Positions 26,847 through 35,861 are shown, counted from the stretch's first letter. The stretch: DNA of 64,000 bases from Diaminobutyricimonas sp. LJ205 (GCF_009755725.1 NZ_CP046619.1:2046001-2110000); one strand, 5' to 3'. The notes: a model not told the origin generated them from the letters alone. Program-made: numbers and translations.

Positions 26847-27659
26847 ATGATGCACACCCTGGACTCTCGCTATCCCGTCGTCTGGCGCTCCCCGGAGTGC
26901 CTGCAGTTCGGCGGCCTCGACCCGGTCGCCGTGATCGAGGGCGTCACGCCGGCACATGAGCGCATGCTGAGCGCCCTCGCCACGGGTGCCACCCGGTCGG
27001 AACTCGCGGTGATCGCCCGTAGTTCGGGCGGCACCGAACACGATGCCGACGACCTGCTCGCCATCATCAGCCCGGCGCTGGTTCGGTCGGCGCCGCCCGG
27101 CACGGTGGTGGTCTCGGGTGAGTCGCCGGCCGCTGAGCAGATTGCCGACGCGCTCGCCTGGCAGGGTGTCAGCACCGTGATTGCCGCGACCGCGGATGCC
27201 GCCGAGCACGCCAGCGGGGATCTCGCCGTCATCGTCGACAGCTTCGTCGTCGAACCGGCGTTCCACGGTCTGTGGTTACGTCGCGACGTGCCGCACCTGC
27301 CGGTGGTGTTCGGTGGCGCCGCCGTGCTGATCGGGCCGATGGTGGAGCCGGGCGCTGGGCCGTGCCTGCACTGCGTGGAGCGGTACCGCACCGACTCGGA
27401 TTCGGCCTGGCCGGCGATCGCCACCCAGCTGTGGGGTCGACGTGCCGCGGTCGAGACGCCGATCGTGCTCGCGGAAGCGATCGCCCTCAGCTGCCGACTG
27501 GTGCTGCGGCGCCTCGCCGGCGCCGTTGTGCCCAGTGAAGAGTTGCGCCTGGACACCCGCACCGGCCGCATCGACCGTCAGCGGCTCGAACCTCACCCGG
27601 ACTGCGGATGCACCACCCTCGCCGGGCGGGTCAGCCCCAGCTTCGCGGCTCACCCCTGA
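26847..27659 (+). CDS. Orphan E1 / TOMM cyclodehydratase-like protein (Rv3196-like)
   Basis: 270 aa. It resembles the leader-peptide-binding/E1-like half of azole-forming (TOMM) cyclodehydratases. The hallmark GPMVEPGAGPCLHCVERYRTD carries a CxxC, and a second zinc cysteine pair lies near the end (CGCTT). No YcaO domain, precursor peptide or dehydrogenase is nearby, so it is probably not part of a normal RiPP cluster. It follows the DUF2342 gene by 55 bp, the Rv3195-Rv3196 order. Its 3' end overlaps the convergent flavodoxin gene by 29 bp. Confidence 0.72.
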   Translation: MMHTLDSRYPVVWRSPECLQFGGLDPVAVIEGVTPAHERMLSALATGATRSELAVIARSSGGTEHDADDLLAIISPALVRSAPPGTVVVSGESPAAEQIADALAWQGVSTVIAATADAAEHASGDLAVIVDSFVVEPAFHGLWLRRDVPHLPVVFGGAAVLIGPMVEPGAGPCLHCVERYRTDSDSAWPAIATQLWGRRAAVETPIVLAEAIALSCRLVLRRLAGAVVPSEELRLDTRTGRIDRQRLEPHPDCGCTTLAGRVSPSFAAHP

Positions 27660-28149
27660 ACAACTGCCCGAGCTGCCCGCCCCAGACTTCGGCGCGGTTC
27701 AGCTCACCCTCGAGCAGTGGCCCCGAGACATCCTGCACATAGAAGCTCTCCGGCCGGGTGATCGGTGAGTAGCCCAGTTTGCGCGCGCGTTTGGTGGCTG
27801 CCTTCGCTGCCGAGCCCGGCAGCTTGCGCACGATATCGACCCTGGTGTCGAACGTCGCGAACGGGATGCCATCGACGGCCGCCAGGCCGTCCAGCCACTC
27901 GCGCAAGCCCACGTCGGTGTCGGCAGTTTTCGCTCCCTGCTTCACCGCGTCGGCGCGGGTCGACGCGCGGGACAGCGAGAACGCGTGCGTCGGGCCGCCG
28001 ACTACCAGCAGATCCGCGCCCGAGGGCCGGTCCGGGTCGGTCACGTTGTGCACCTCGACCTCGAGGTGGTGCTTCATGCCCTTGGCGATAGCATTCGCGA
28101 TCTTTGCGGTGTTGCCGAACTGGGACTCGTAAACAATGAAGGCTTTCAT
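27631..28149 (-). CDS. Flavodoxin family protein
   Basis: 172 aa starting MKAFIVYESQFGNTAKIANAIAKG, the FMN phosphate-binding loop of flavodoxins (xSxxGNT). VVGGPTHAFSLSR is the second FMN-contact loop. It probably acts in electron transfer. The GAGGAGG Shine-Dalgarno six bases before the ATG at 28149 fixes the start; the longer upstream frame overlaps uvrD2. In the mycobacterial block this position is held by other redox or regulatory genes, so this is a lineage-specific insertion or replacement (inference). Confidence 0.85.
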   Translation of the reverse strand: MKAFIVYESQFGNTAKIANAIAKGMKHHLEVEVHNVTDPDRPSGADLLVVGGPTHAFSLSRASTRADAVKQGAKTADTDVGLREWLDGLAAVDGIPFATFDTRVDIVRKLPGSAAKAATKRARKLGYSPITRPESFYVQDVSGPLLEGELNRAEVWGGQLGQLFRGEPRSWG

Positions 28150-28181
28150 CGGGTACCTCCTCGCGCTAGTTGGCGGTGAGG

Positions 28182-29894
28182 CTACTCCGCACGCACCGGC
28201 CCCGCACCCTTCGCGCCGAGTTCGCTGAGGAACCGGCTCGGCACGCGGGCCTGCGACCGATGTGGACCGCTGCCGGCCCAGGACAGCTGCAGGGTGCGCC
28301 GGGCGCGGGTGATGCCGACGTAGAGCAGGCGGCGCTCTTCGTCGACCGCCTCGGCGGTCTTCGCGTAGCTGATCGGGATGAGTCCCTCGCTGAGGCCGAC
28401 CAGATAGACGTGGTCCCACTCCAGACCCTTGGCACTGTGCAGTGTGGCCAGGGTGACGGCAGCCAGGGTGGGCTCGTGCTGTGCGGACTGACGCTCGAAC
28501 AGCTCGTCGACGAACCGGGTGAGAGTGGTCCCCTCCGGCGCCGCGTCGGCGAGGGTCATGATCGCGTTCAACGACTCCCACTTGTCGCGGGTGGCGCCCG
28601 GGTTCTCCGGCGGGCTCTGGGTCCAACCCTGCGAGCGCAGCACATCGCTGACCGCCTTGAACAGCGGCCCGGTCGCCCCGGACACCGCGTAGCCGCGCAG
28701 CTCCATCAGGGCACGCTTCACCTCGGGCAGGTCGAAGAAGCGGGTTCCGCCGTGCAGCCGGTAGCTCACCCCGACGTCGGTGAGCGCGGTTTCCAGCGCG
28801 GCGGCCTGCACATTCATGCGGTAGAGCACGGCTACGTCTTGCGGGGCGACGCCGGCTGCGATCCGCGCGGCAATGGCGTGCGCGATTGCCCGCGCCTCCA
28901 CCGTGTCACCGGAGTAGGCGGCGGTCTCGACATCCGGCAGCTTGCCGACCCGCTCCTGAGCGGGCACCAGTTCCAGCGCGCCGTGACGTCCGCGCATCAG
29001 CCGGTTCGCGGCGTCCACGATCGGCGGCGCGGATCGGTAGTTCTGTTCCAGCCGCACCACGGTGGCATCCTCGTAGCGGCTGGCGAAGCCGAGCAGGTAG
29101 TCGCTGGAGGCGCCGGCGAATGAGTAGATGGTCTGACTGGCGTCGCCGACCACACACAGGTCGGTGCGGTCGCCGAGCCACAGCTGCAGCAGTTCGTGCT
29201 GCAGCGGCGACACGTCCTGGTACTCGTCGACGACGAAGAAGCGGTACTGGCCGCGCACATGGTCGGCGACCCGCGGCTCGGACTCGATCATGCCCGCGGT
29301 GGCGAGCAGCACGTCCTCGAAGTCGATCTGCCGGCGCTCGTCCTTGAGCTTCTCGTATGCGGCTTGCAGTGCCATCGCGCTGTCAACCGTCAGCGACGGC
29401 GGCAGTGCCCTGGTGGCGAGTGCGCGTTCGTAGTCGTCCATCGTCATCCGCGATACCTTGCGCCACTCGATCTCGGCGGCCGCGTCACGCAGGGTCGCCG
29501 TGTCGAGCTTCAGCCGCAGCCCGTCCGCGGCGTGCGCGAGCAACCTCGCCTTGCCATCGAGGATGCGCGGCAGGGTGCCGCCGATGACCTGCGGCCAGAA
29601 GTAGCTGAGCTGCGCAAGCGCCGCCGAGTGGAAGGTGCGGGCGGACACGCCGCCGGCACCGAGCGCCCGCAGCCGGCCACGCAGTTCGCCCGCGGCGCGG
29701 TTGGTGAAGGTCAGCGCCATCACCCGGCTCGGAGAGTACACGCCGCTGGCGACGCCGTAGGCGATCCGGTGGGTGATCGCGCGGGTCTTGCCGGTGCCAG
29801 CACCGGCGAGCATGCAGACAGGTCCGAGCAGGGTTTCCGCGGCCACGCGCTGCTGGTCGTCGAGGCCCTGCAGCAGTGATTCCGCGCCGCTCAC
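28182..29894 (-). CDS. uvrD2: Superfamily 1 DNA helicase, UvrD2-like, without HRDC domain
   Basis: 570-aa SF1A 3'-5' helicase. Motif I is AGAGTGKTRAITHR, motif II DEYQDVSPLQ, motif III GDASQTIYSF, and motifs V/VI are LHSAKGLEWDHVYLVG and YVGITRARRTL. Mycobacterial UvrD2 is about 700 aa and continues with an HRDC domain and tetra-cysteine region. Here the protein ends soon after motif VI, so that extension is missing. ATG at 29894 overlaps the nudC stop by four bases. Confidence 0.88.
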   Translation of the reverse strand: MSGAESLLQGLDDQQRVAAETLLGPVCMLAGAGTGKTRAITHRIAYGVASGVYSPSRVMALTFTNRAAGELRGRLRALGAGGVSARTFHSAALAQLSYFWPQVIGGTLPRILDGKARLLAHAADGLRLKLDTATLRDAAAEIEWRKVSRMTMDDYERALATRALPPSLTVDSAMALQAAYEKLKDERRQIDFEDVLLATAGMIESEPRVADHVRGQYRFFVVDEYQDVSPLQHELLQLWLGDRTDLCVVGDASQTIYSFAGASSDYLLGFASRYEDATVVRLEQNYRSAPPIVDAANRLMRGRHGALELVPAQERVGKLPDVETAAYSGDTVEARAIAHAIAARIAAGVAPQDVAVLYRMNVQAAALETALTDVGVSYRLHGGTRFFDLPEVKRALMELRGYAVSGATGPLFKAVSDVLRSQGWTQSPPENPGATRDKWESLNAIMTLADAAPEGTTLTRFVDELFERQSAQHEPTLAAVTLATLHSAKGLEWDHVYLVGLSEGLIPISYAKTAEAVDEERRLLYVGITRARRTLQLSWAGSGPHRSQARVPSRFLSELGAKGAGPVRAE

Positions 29895-30817
29895 CAGGGT
29901 GAACCGCCGTCGAGAGGCCGCCCGTACCAGTGCTCGACGATCGCGCGGGCGATGGAGGACGGACCGGGCAGCAGGATGTCACCGAGCGACGCCGTGAGTT
30001 CGTCACGGCTGAACCAGCGCAGATCGAGGATCTCGTCACCGTCGGGAAGCAGGTCACCGTGCCAGGAGTCGTCGACGCTCGCGGTGAAACCAAGCATGAG
30101 CGAGGCCGGGAACGGCCACGGCTGGCTTCCCAGGTAACGCGGATTGGTCACCCGCACCCCGGACTCCTCGAACACCTCCCGCATCACGGCGGATTCGAGC
30201 GACTCGCCCGGCTCTACGAACCCCGCCAGCAGCGAGTAGCGGTTGTGTTCCCAGAGGGCGTTGCTGCCGAGCAGCAATCGGTCCTCGGCATCCGTGATTC
30301 CGACGATGATCGCCGGGTCGGTGCGCGGGAACACTTCGACCCCGGTGTCCGGGTCGACGCGCACCCAGCCGCCCATGGTCGGCACGGTGGCGGTCCCGGT
30401 GCGCGGTGAGAAACCGTGCGATGCATGCCAGTTGATGATGGCGACGGCCTCGGCGAACAGCGCGGCGTCCCGGTCGCCCAGTCGATGTGCGACATCCCTC
30501 AGGTTCGCCCAGTCGCCGCCGATCTGTTCGGCCTCCTCAGGGTCGGTGACCCGGGCGACGATTGCGGTGACTCCCCCGTCGACCTCGGCTCGACCGAGGT
30601 AGACGAGCAGCCCGTCACGGGCCACGGATGCCGCCGGCAGCAGGCGCAGCGCGGTGCGGTCTTCGGTCACCGGGGCGGTTCCGTTGGTGACCGCGAGTAC
30701 CCGGGTGGTGGGCTCGGCCCAGAGTTCCTCGAACAGGTTCTCGCGGGGTCGGGAGAGGTTGTCGCGGTCGATCTCGAATCGCGCGAGCGGAAGTCGCGCT
30801 GAGAACGACAAAGTCAT
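29891..30817 (-). CDS. nudC: NADH pyrophosphatase NudC, lacking the zinc-ribbon cysteines
   Basis: 308-aa Nudix hydrolase of NAD(H), also able to de-cap NAD-RNA in characterised homologues. The Nudix box GFVEPGESLESAVMREVFEESG and the NudC signature SQPWPFP are present. The usual four-Cys zinc ribbon before the Nudix domain is replaced: the segment WHASHGFSPRTG...GGWVRVDPDTG has Ser/Thr/Asp/Thr at the Cys positions. ATG at 30817 follows AGGGG; a TTG six codons earlier is an alternative. Coupled to uvrD2. Confidence 0.88.
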   Translation of the reverse strand: MTLSFSARLPLARFEIDRDNLSRPRENLFEELWAEPTTRVLAVTNGTAPVTEDRTALRLLPAASVARDGLLVYLGRAEVDGGVTAIVARVTDPEEAEQIGGDWANLRDVAHRLGDRDAALFAEAVAIINWHASHGFSPRTGTATVPTMGGWVRVDPDTGVEVFPRTDPAIIVGITDAEDRLLLGSNALWEHNRYSLLAGFVEPGESLESAVMREVFEESGVRVTNPRYLGSQPWPFPASLMLGFTASVDDSWHGDLLPDGDEILDLRWFSRDELTASLGDILLPGPSSIARAIVEHWYGRPLDGGSPW

Positions 30818-30885
30818 GCTGCCCCTATTCTCCAAGTGCGTGGCGTAGGGCCGAGGTCGGGCGTGCTGGACCTACCCTGATTCCT

Positions 30886-31884
30886 ATGGCCAGATCCCAT
30901 CTCACTCTAGCCGCGCTGGCTACCGCGGCCGTCGCCGACCTCGATGTCGCCAGGGCTACCGTTTTCGGTTCGAGCTCAGGCGGCGAGTTCAGTTCCGCCC
31001 TGCTCACCGGCCGTGATGGTCGGGACTGGGTCATCCGAATGCCACGAAATCCCCGCGCCGAGGCGGAGCAGTCCGCCGACCTGGTCGCGCTGCGCGCGCT
31101 CAGCCCCGGCGTGCGCGCACGGTTGCCGTTCGCGGTGTCGACATTCGCGGGGCAGGTGCCGTTCCAGGGCAGCCGCGCCGTGGTCTACGAGTACGTGCCC
31201 GGCGACAAGGTGCCGCTGCGGCGCGTCGACCCGACCCTGGCGGCCTCCATCGGCCGGGCCATCGCCGCGATCCACCAGTTGCCGACGACATTCGTGACGG
31301 ATGCCGGACTGCCCACGATGACCGCGGTGGAAAGCCTCCGCGCAACGCTCAGCATCATCGACCGGGCCTCGGCGACCGGCCTGGTGCCCGCGCTGCTGCA
31401 GAGCCGCTGGGAAGCCGCTACCGACGATCACCTGCTCTGGCAGTTCCAGCCCACCGTCATCAACGGTGAGCTGAGCGCCGAGTCGATTCTCAGCGCGGGC
31501 GACGCTGTCTCGGGCGTGCTCGGCTGGCAGGAATTGCGCATCGGTGACCCGGCGAAGGATCTCTGCTGGCTGCTCAGCGCACCCACGGAGAGTGCCGACG
31601 CGGCACTCGACGCGTACATGGCCGCGCGCGGCGGCACCGACCGGCAGCTGAAGCACCGCGCGGTGCTATACGCCGAACTGGAACTTGCCCGCTGGCTGCT
31701 GCACGGCACCGAGGTTCGTGACACCTCAATCGTTGACGACGCGGTGGCCATGCTGCACGGACTCGTCGACCGGGTGCAGAACGATGTGATGAACCCGATC
31801 AGCCCGCAGACCATGCCGACGCCGACCGTGTCCGAGGTGGAGGCGCTGCTCGACGCGGCCGAGCGGCGCACCGGCTCCGCGTAA
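30886..31884 (+). CDS. Aminoglycoside-phosphotransferase-fold protein with degenerate active site
   Basis: 332 aa of the APH/choline-kinase-like family; such genes are often annotated as macrolide 2'-phosphotransferase. The nucleotide-binding lobe is recognisable (FGSSSGGEFSSALL, VIRMPR), but the catalytic loop that normally reads HGDLHxxN is NGELSAES (residues 193-200). The metal-binding Asp of the IDW motif is Gly213 (LGWQELRIGDPAKDL). Kinase activity is therefore doubtful. A leaderless start is likely (TACCCT, 30873-30878, seven bases before the ATG). Divergent from nudC. Confidence 0.78.
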   Translation: MARSHLTLAALATAAVADLDVARATVFGSSSGGEFSSALLTGRDGRDWVIRMPRNPRAEAEQSADLVALRALSPGVRARLPFAVSTFAGQVPFQGSRAVVYEYVPGDKVPLRRVDPTLAASIGRAIAAIHQLPTTFVTDAGLPTMTAVESLRATLSIIDRASATGLVPALLQSRWEAATDDHLLWQFQPTVINGELSAESILSAGDAVSGVLGWQELRIGDPAKDLCWLLSAPTESADAALDAYMAARGGTDRQLKHRAVLYAELELARWLLHGTEVRDTSIVDDAVAMLHGLVDRVQNDVMNPISPQTMPTPTVSEVEALLDAAERRTGSA

Positions 31885-32043
31885 ACCACGTCCGCTGGTG
31901 CAGCCGCTAGTGGAGCTCGCTGGCGCGGGTCGCTGCTGCCGATCGCCGGCGCTAGCGAATCGGCCCCGAGCTACTGGTATTTCACTAGCGCCAAGCCGAA
32001 AGGCTACCGCCCGAAACAGAGTAGCGGGTTTTGTGCAGTTCAC
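31885..32043. terminator. Intergenic hairpin region between convergent genes
   Basis: This 159-bp gap holds TCGCTGGCGC (about 31919) and its near complement GCGCTAGCGA (about 31950), able to pair around a ~20-nt loop. The same CGCTAGCGAA core forms the terminator at 53209-53252. It also marks the left boundary of the arsenic island, where mycobacterial-type synteny breaks. No att-like duplication was seen. Confidence 0.4.
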
Positions 32044-33601
32044 TCAGCTATGAAGGATCCGTCGAAGGTGCGATTCCAGCGGCTTCAGATCAACCCCGCG
32101 CGCCCTGTAGGCAATGTGACCGTCCGGTCGCACGAGATAGTGAGCGGCAGCGTCGGCGTCGACACCGAGTTCCGCCATCGCACTCCGGTCGGTCAGCCGG
32201 ACTGACCGGATCAGACCCGGCCATTGGTCCTCGATTCGGGACAGATTCCAGTCCGCTGTGCCCACCAGGATCAGGTGAAAGCTCGGGTCACTGAGCAACC
32301 GGTGGAGCGACGTTCGACTGCCGGCGTGGTGAACCCGAGCATCGGGCAACCGGTCACCGGCACGCGGACCCCGACGCATCCGCGGGCTACCCTCCCTCGA
32401 CAGTCGACTGCTCCGGTACCGGATCCGCAGTTGCGCAACGATCCGGAATCCGTCGGTACGCAGGGCGGCCGGCCTTAGCACCAGCGGAACCAGCAACGGT
32501 GCGACAGTCAGCCGCGCGAATCTGGCGACCGACGTCCGCGCGGTAGCGACCCTGAAGGCGCGATTGGTCATCCGCAGCACTGTCCGGGCAACCGGGAGCC
32601 GTTCTTGTGCATAGCTGTCGAGCAGCGTGTCACCGCCTCGAGCCGTGCAGGCGAGCGCGAGCTTCCAGCCGAGGTTGACGGCGTCCTGGATGCCGGTGTT
32701 CATGCCCTGCGCGCCGGCCGGACTGTGGATATGAGCGGCATCCCCGGCAAGGAACACGCGGCCGTCGCGGAAGCGGCGGGCATAGCGACTGTGCACCGTG
32801 AACGTGGTCGACCAGACAGGATCATGCAGCGTGAGCGGCTGCTGGGTGTACCCGGTGATCATCCGTTGTAGGACGGGCAGGTCGGGCGAGGCGCCCGGCG
32901 CGACCATGACCAGCATCCGCCACGCAGCGGGTCTTCCGAGCGGGAAGAACAGCAGCGGGCCGGCTTCCCCCAGGTAGGCATGCGCGCGGCCCCTCGCGAG
33001 CTCGTCGACCTCGAGGTCCGCCCAACGCGAAGGTCTGCGGGAACGCGCGTCCGGCAAACGGGATCCCGGACAGGTGACGCACCGCGCTGTGGGCGCCGTC
33101 GCATCCGACGACGTACCGGGCGCGGATGCGGGATGTCTCGTCACCGCTGGTCAGCGCTGCTGTCACCGCGCCGGGACTCTGCTTCAGCTCCACGAGTTCG
33201 ACGCCACGCTCGACCGGTACGCCCACACTCGCGAGATGCTCGCCCAGGATTCGTTCGGTTTCCGCCTGCGACAGGAAGAGCAGATACGGATACCGGGTGT
33301 CCCGAATCCGTGCCGAGGCGAGGGGAAGGGTGACCGATCGTCTGGGAAAGTGAATCTGCAGCCGCACCATGCGGTTTCCTGCCTCGACCAGGGCATCGGC
33401 AATCCCCAGAGGGGCCAGCACTTCAAGGGTGCGCGGCTGAATCGCCAGAGCCCGGGACTCGTGAACCCGATCGATCATCCTGTCGATGATCCGGGTACGG
33501 ATTCCGAAGGCGGCGAGTTCCGCCGCGAGCGCCAGACCAGTCGGCCCCGCTCCAACGATCAGAACATCGACATCAACGATTGGCGTGGACTGATCCGCCA
33601 T
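32044..33601 (-). pseudogene. FAD-dependent aromatic monooxygenase, frameshifted
   Basis: Two overlapping frames together give a complete ~520-aa PheA/TfdB-type flavoprotein hydroxylase. The N-terminal part starts MADQSTPIVDVDVLIVGAGPTGLALAAEL (FAD GxGxxG) and includes the DG motif VVGCDGAHSAVR. The C-terminal part carries GRVFLAGDAAHIHSPAGAQGMN (second FAD motif) and a thioredoxin-like tail. The frame changes at a CCC/GGG run (33021-33023): removing one base restores FALADLEVDELARG. A mutation, programmed shift or sequencing error are all possible. It lies at the edge of the arsenic island. Confidence 0.82.
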
Positions 33602-33659
33602 ACTGCCAACCTAATCAGGCGCGCCTGCGAGCACATCGCGATTTCACTAGTGATCATCG

Positions 33660-33677
33660 CAGCCGCATATGCGGCTG
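33660..33677. repeat. 18-bp perfect palindrome downstream of trxB
   Basis: CAGCCGCAT / ATGCGGCTG, without a loop, about 22 bp past the trxB stop and about 60 bp upstream of the monooxygenase start. It could be a trxB terminator stem or an operator for the monooxygenase. Nothing in the sequence decides between them. Confidence 0.35.
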
Positions 33678-33699
33678 GTGTGCTGGCCGCCAAAGCGAG

Positions 33700-34707
33700 T
33701 TAGCCGAGCATTACCTTGTCGATATCAGGCTCCACCGTTGCCGCGCCTTCGTGTGCCGTCATCCCGTTCGCCGCGAGGTAGTGCTCAGCGTCAAGCGCGG
33801 CCGCGCACCCGGTTCCGGCCGCGGTAATGGCCTGCCGGTAGCGCCGGTCGACGAGATCGCCGCAGGCGAACACGCCGGGAAGGTTCGTCTCGGTCGTAGG
33901 GTGGGCGACCTTCACATATCCGTCGATGTCGGTGTCGATCTGGCCCTTGACGAGGTCGCTGCGCGGGTCGTGGCCGACCGCGATGAACAGCCCAGTCGAG
34001 CCCAGCTGGGACGTCTCACCGGTGACCGTGTCGCGGACCGTGAGACCGGCGAGTCGTTCGTCGCCGAGCACCTCGAGCACTTCGGAGTTCCAGCGCAGCT
34101 CGATCTTCGGATTGGCGAGTGCGCGCTCCTGCATGATCTTCGACGCTCGGAGGTTGTCGCGGCGGTGGATGAGCGTCACCGAGTCGGCAAACCGGGTGAG
34201 GAACATTGCCTCCTCCAGTGCGGAGTCGCCCCCGCCGACCACGGCGATGTCCTGATTACGGAAGAACGCACCGTCGCAGGTGGCGCACCAGGAAACACCG
34301 TAGCCGCTGAGGCGCTGCTCCCCGGCGACGCCGAGCTTCCGGTACGCGGAACCCATGGCGAGCACCACCGCGTGAGCCTCGTATTCCGTGCCGCCGCCGG
34401 TCTTGATGCGCTTCACCGGCCCGGTGAGCTCGAGTTCGGTCGCGTCGTCGTAGACGATCCGGGCGCCGAAACGCTCGGCCTGGGCCCGCATCTGTTCCAT
34501 GAGCTGCGGGCCCATGATGCCGTCGGTGAATCCGGGGAAGTTCTCAACCTCGGTGGTGTTCATCAACGCGCCGCCGATCTCGACCGAGCTGGTGAGCACG
34601 ATCGGGGCGAGCCCGGCGCGGGCGAGGTAGGTGGCGGCGGTGTATCCGGCGGGGCCGGAGCCGACGACGATGACGTTCTCGACACTCATTAGGTGCGCGC
34701 TATTCAC
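33700..34707 (-). CDS. trxB: Thioredoxin-disulfide reductase (arsenic-operon copy)
   Basis: 335-aa low-molecular-weight thioredoxin reductase: FAD motif [19 protein letters not shown], redox-active CATC in [16 protein letters not shown] motif [12 protein letters not shown] and FACGDLVD. It is the last gene of the arsC-arsC2-trxB operon and likely regenerates the thiol donor for arsenate reduction. The GTG start at 34707 overlaps the upstream stop (GTGA); ATG at 34689 (MSVENV) is the alternative. A housekeeping trxB is probably elsewhere. Confidence 0.93.
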   Translation of the reverse strand: MNSAHLMSVENVIVVGSGPAGYTAATYLARAGLAPIVLTSSVEIGGALMNTTEVENFPGFTDGIMGPQLMEQMRAQAERFGARIVYDDATELELTGPVKRIKTGGGTEYEAHAVVLAMGSAYRKLGVAGEQRLSGYGVSWCATCDGAFFRNQDIAVVGGGDSALEEAMFLTRFADSVTLIHRRDNLRASKIMQERALANPKIELRWNSEVLEVLGDERLAGLTVRDTVTGETSQLGSTGLFIAVGHDPRSDLVKGQIDTDIDGYVKVAHPTTETNLPGVFACGDLVDRRYRQAITAAGTGCAAALDAEHYLAANGMTAHEGAATVEPDIDKVMLG

Positions 34708-35366
34708 TGTTCAGTACTGGCAACGCCGAGGCTCGCGAGAAGCGCTTCGACGCTGTGCTGGATTTCGTCCCGGATGCCGCGGACCACTTCGAGGGACTGG
34801 CCCTCGGGGTCGAGAAGCTCCCAGTCCTGGTACTGCTTGCCCGGGTAGATCGGGCAAGCGTCACCGCAGCCCATCGTGATCACTACATCCGCGGCCTGCA
34901 CGACGTCGTCGGTCAGTGGCTTGGGAAACGCCTGGTGCATATCCAAGCCCATCTCGGCCATGACCTCGACTACAACGGGGTTGAGTTCCTGGGCGGGCAT
35001 CGAACCCGCGGAGCGAACGTGCACGCGCCCGCCGGAGAGGTGGTCGGTGAGCACCGCGGCCATCTGCGACCGGCCGGCGTTCAGCTCGCACACGTACAGC
35101 ACTTCTGGCACGTCTCGGGCGATGGCGCCCTTCGCCTGGGCGAGCGCAGTGAGCCGCTCGGTCGCGTAACGGGTGGTGCGGGAGGCGAGATGCGCCTTCA
35201 CCGTCGAGGTACGGAGAAGGCTCGCGTAGGACTCCAGGACATACCGCTCAACCGTCTCGGGGCTGAACACTCCAGCGAACCGCTCCGACAGATCGCCGGC
35301 GAGCCGACGAAGATACTCCTCGGGGTACGCCAACCCCGGCATCCCGCGGCGCGACGACACGTTCAT
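34704..35366 (-). CDS. Arsenate reductase-type LMW phosphatase with N-terminal helical domain
   Basis: 220 aa. Residues ~10-80 form a helical domain ([27 protein letters not shown]) that closely resembles the linker domain of the ArsR-ArsC fusion at 37049-38044. The C-terminal half is a low-molecular-weight tyrosine-phosphatase/ArsC fold with the Cx5R loop CELNAGRS (Cys93), [27 protein letters not shown] and a C-terminal helix. It probably reduces arsenate using mycothiol or thioredoxin. Position two in the arsC operon; its start overlaps the arsC stop. Confidence 0.87.
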   Translation of the reverse strand: MNVSSRRGMPGLAYPEEYLRRLAGDLSERFAGVFSPETVERYVLESYASLLRTSTVKAHLASRTTRYATERLTALAQAKGAIARDVPEVLYVCELNAGRSQMAAVLTDHLSGGRVHVRSAGSMPAQELNPVVVEVMAEMGLDMHQAFPKPLTDDVVQAADVVITMGCGDACPIYPGKQYQDWELLDPEGQSLEVVRGIRDEIQHSVEALLASLGVASTEQ

Positions 35367-35776
35367 CAGACGTTCGCCGGCAGGATCTCCGCGAGCAGGT
35401 TCTCGATGCGCGCCTTGATGTCATCGCGGATCGGGCGCACGTTGTCGATCGACTGGCCGGCCGGGTCATCCAGCTCCCAGTCCTCGTAGCGCTTGCCGGG
35501 GAAGATCGGGCAGACATCGCCACAGCCCATGGTGATCACGACATCCGATTCCTTGACGGCCTCGGTGGTCAGGATCTTCGGGGTGTTGTCGGCAATGTCG
35601 ATGCCCTCTTCACGCATGGCCTCGATCGCGACCGGATTGATCTGGTCTTTGGGCTCCGAGCCTGCGGAGAGCACTTGGACGCGGTCGCCCGCGAGCGCCT
35701 GCAGGTAACCGGCGGCCATCTGGGAACGGCCCGCATTGTGAACGCAGACGAACAGGACGGTGGGCTTTTCAGACAT
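35366..35776 (-). CDS. arsC: Arsenate reductase (arsenate-mycothiol transferase type)
   Basis: 136-aa single-domain LMW-PTP-fold arsenate reductase. The catalytic loop is Cys11-VHNAGRS (Arg17), with the ITMGCGDVCPIFPGKRYEDWELDDPAGQ block including the metal/thiol-shuttle cysteines and general-acid Asp. It converts As(V) to As(III). The promoter lies in the divergent gap shared with the aquaporin gene, next to inverted repeats that fit an ArsR operator. Only a weak Shine-Dalgarno (GCGAG) precedes the ATG. Confidence 0.92.
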   Translation of the reverse strand: MSEKPTVLFVCVHNAGRSQMAAGYLQALAGDRVQVLSAGSEPKDQINPVAIEAMREEGIDIADNTPKILTTEAVKESDVVITMGCGDVCPIFPGKRYEDWELDDPAGQSIDNVRPIRDDIKARIENLLAEILPANV

Positions 35777-35785
35777 GGTGCTCGC

Positions 35786-35845
35786 AATCAATCGATGAAG
35801 GTCTATTGATTAGTATCGCGGCAAAATCAATAGATGTCAATCTAT
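35786..35845. promoter_or_regulatory. Divergent arsC / aquaporin promoters with two inverted repeats (probable ArsR operators)
   Basis: IR1 (35786-35811) has perfect 7-bp arms AATCAAT/ATTGATT around CGATGAAGGTCT. IR2 (35830-35845) is ATAGAT-GTCA-ATCTAT. The sequence ATCGATGAAnGTC in IR1 recurs upstream of the single-domain arsR gene (39756-39779). The ATAGAY-N4-RTCTAT form of IR2 recurs at the fusion-regulator start (38043-38058). These shared sites suggest common ArsR control. The region is strikingly AT-rich. Confidence 0.7.
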
Positions 35846-35861
35846 ATGTCAGACTGGGCGG

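Noticed and set aside
26847-27659. RiPP (azole peptide) biosynthetic cluster
   Set aside because: No YcaO, dehydrogenase, precursor peptide or transporter near the cyclodehydratase-like gene; treated as an orphan.
30886-31884. Macrolide resistance kinase
   Set aside because: Catalytic His/Asp/Asn and the metal Asp are replaced, so a resistance function is not supported.
33580-33703. Plus-strand frame with a hydrophobic tail ending opposite the trxB stop
   Set aside because: The hydrophobic stretch looks like a membrane helix, but no plausible start lies close to it and the upstream part is antisense to the monooxygenase.
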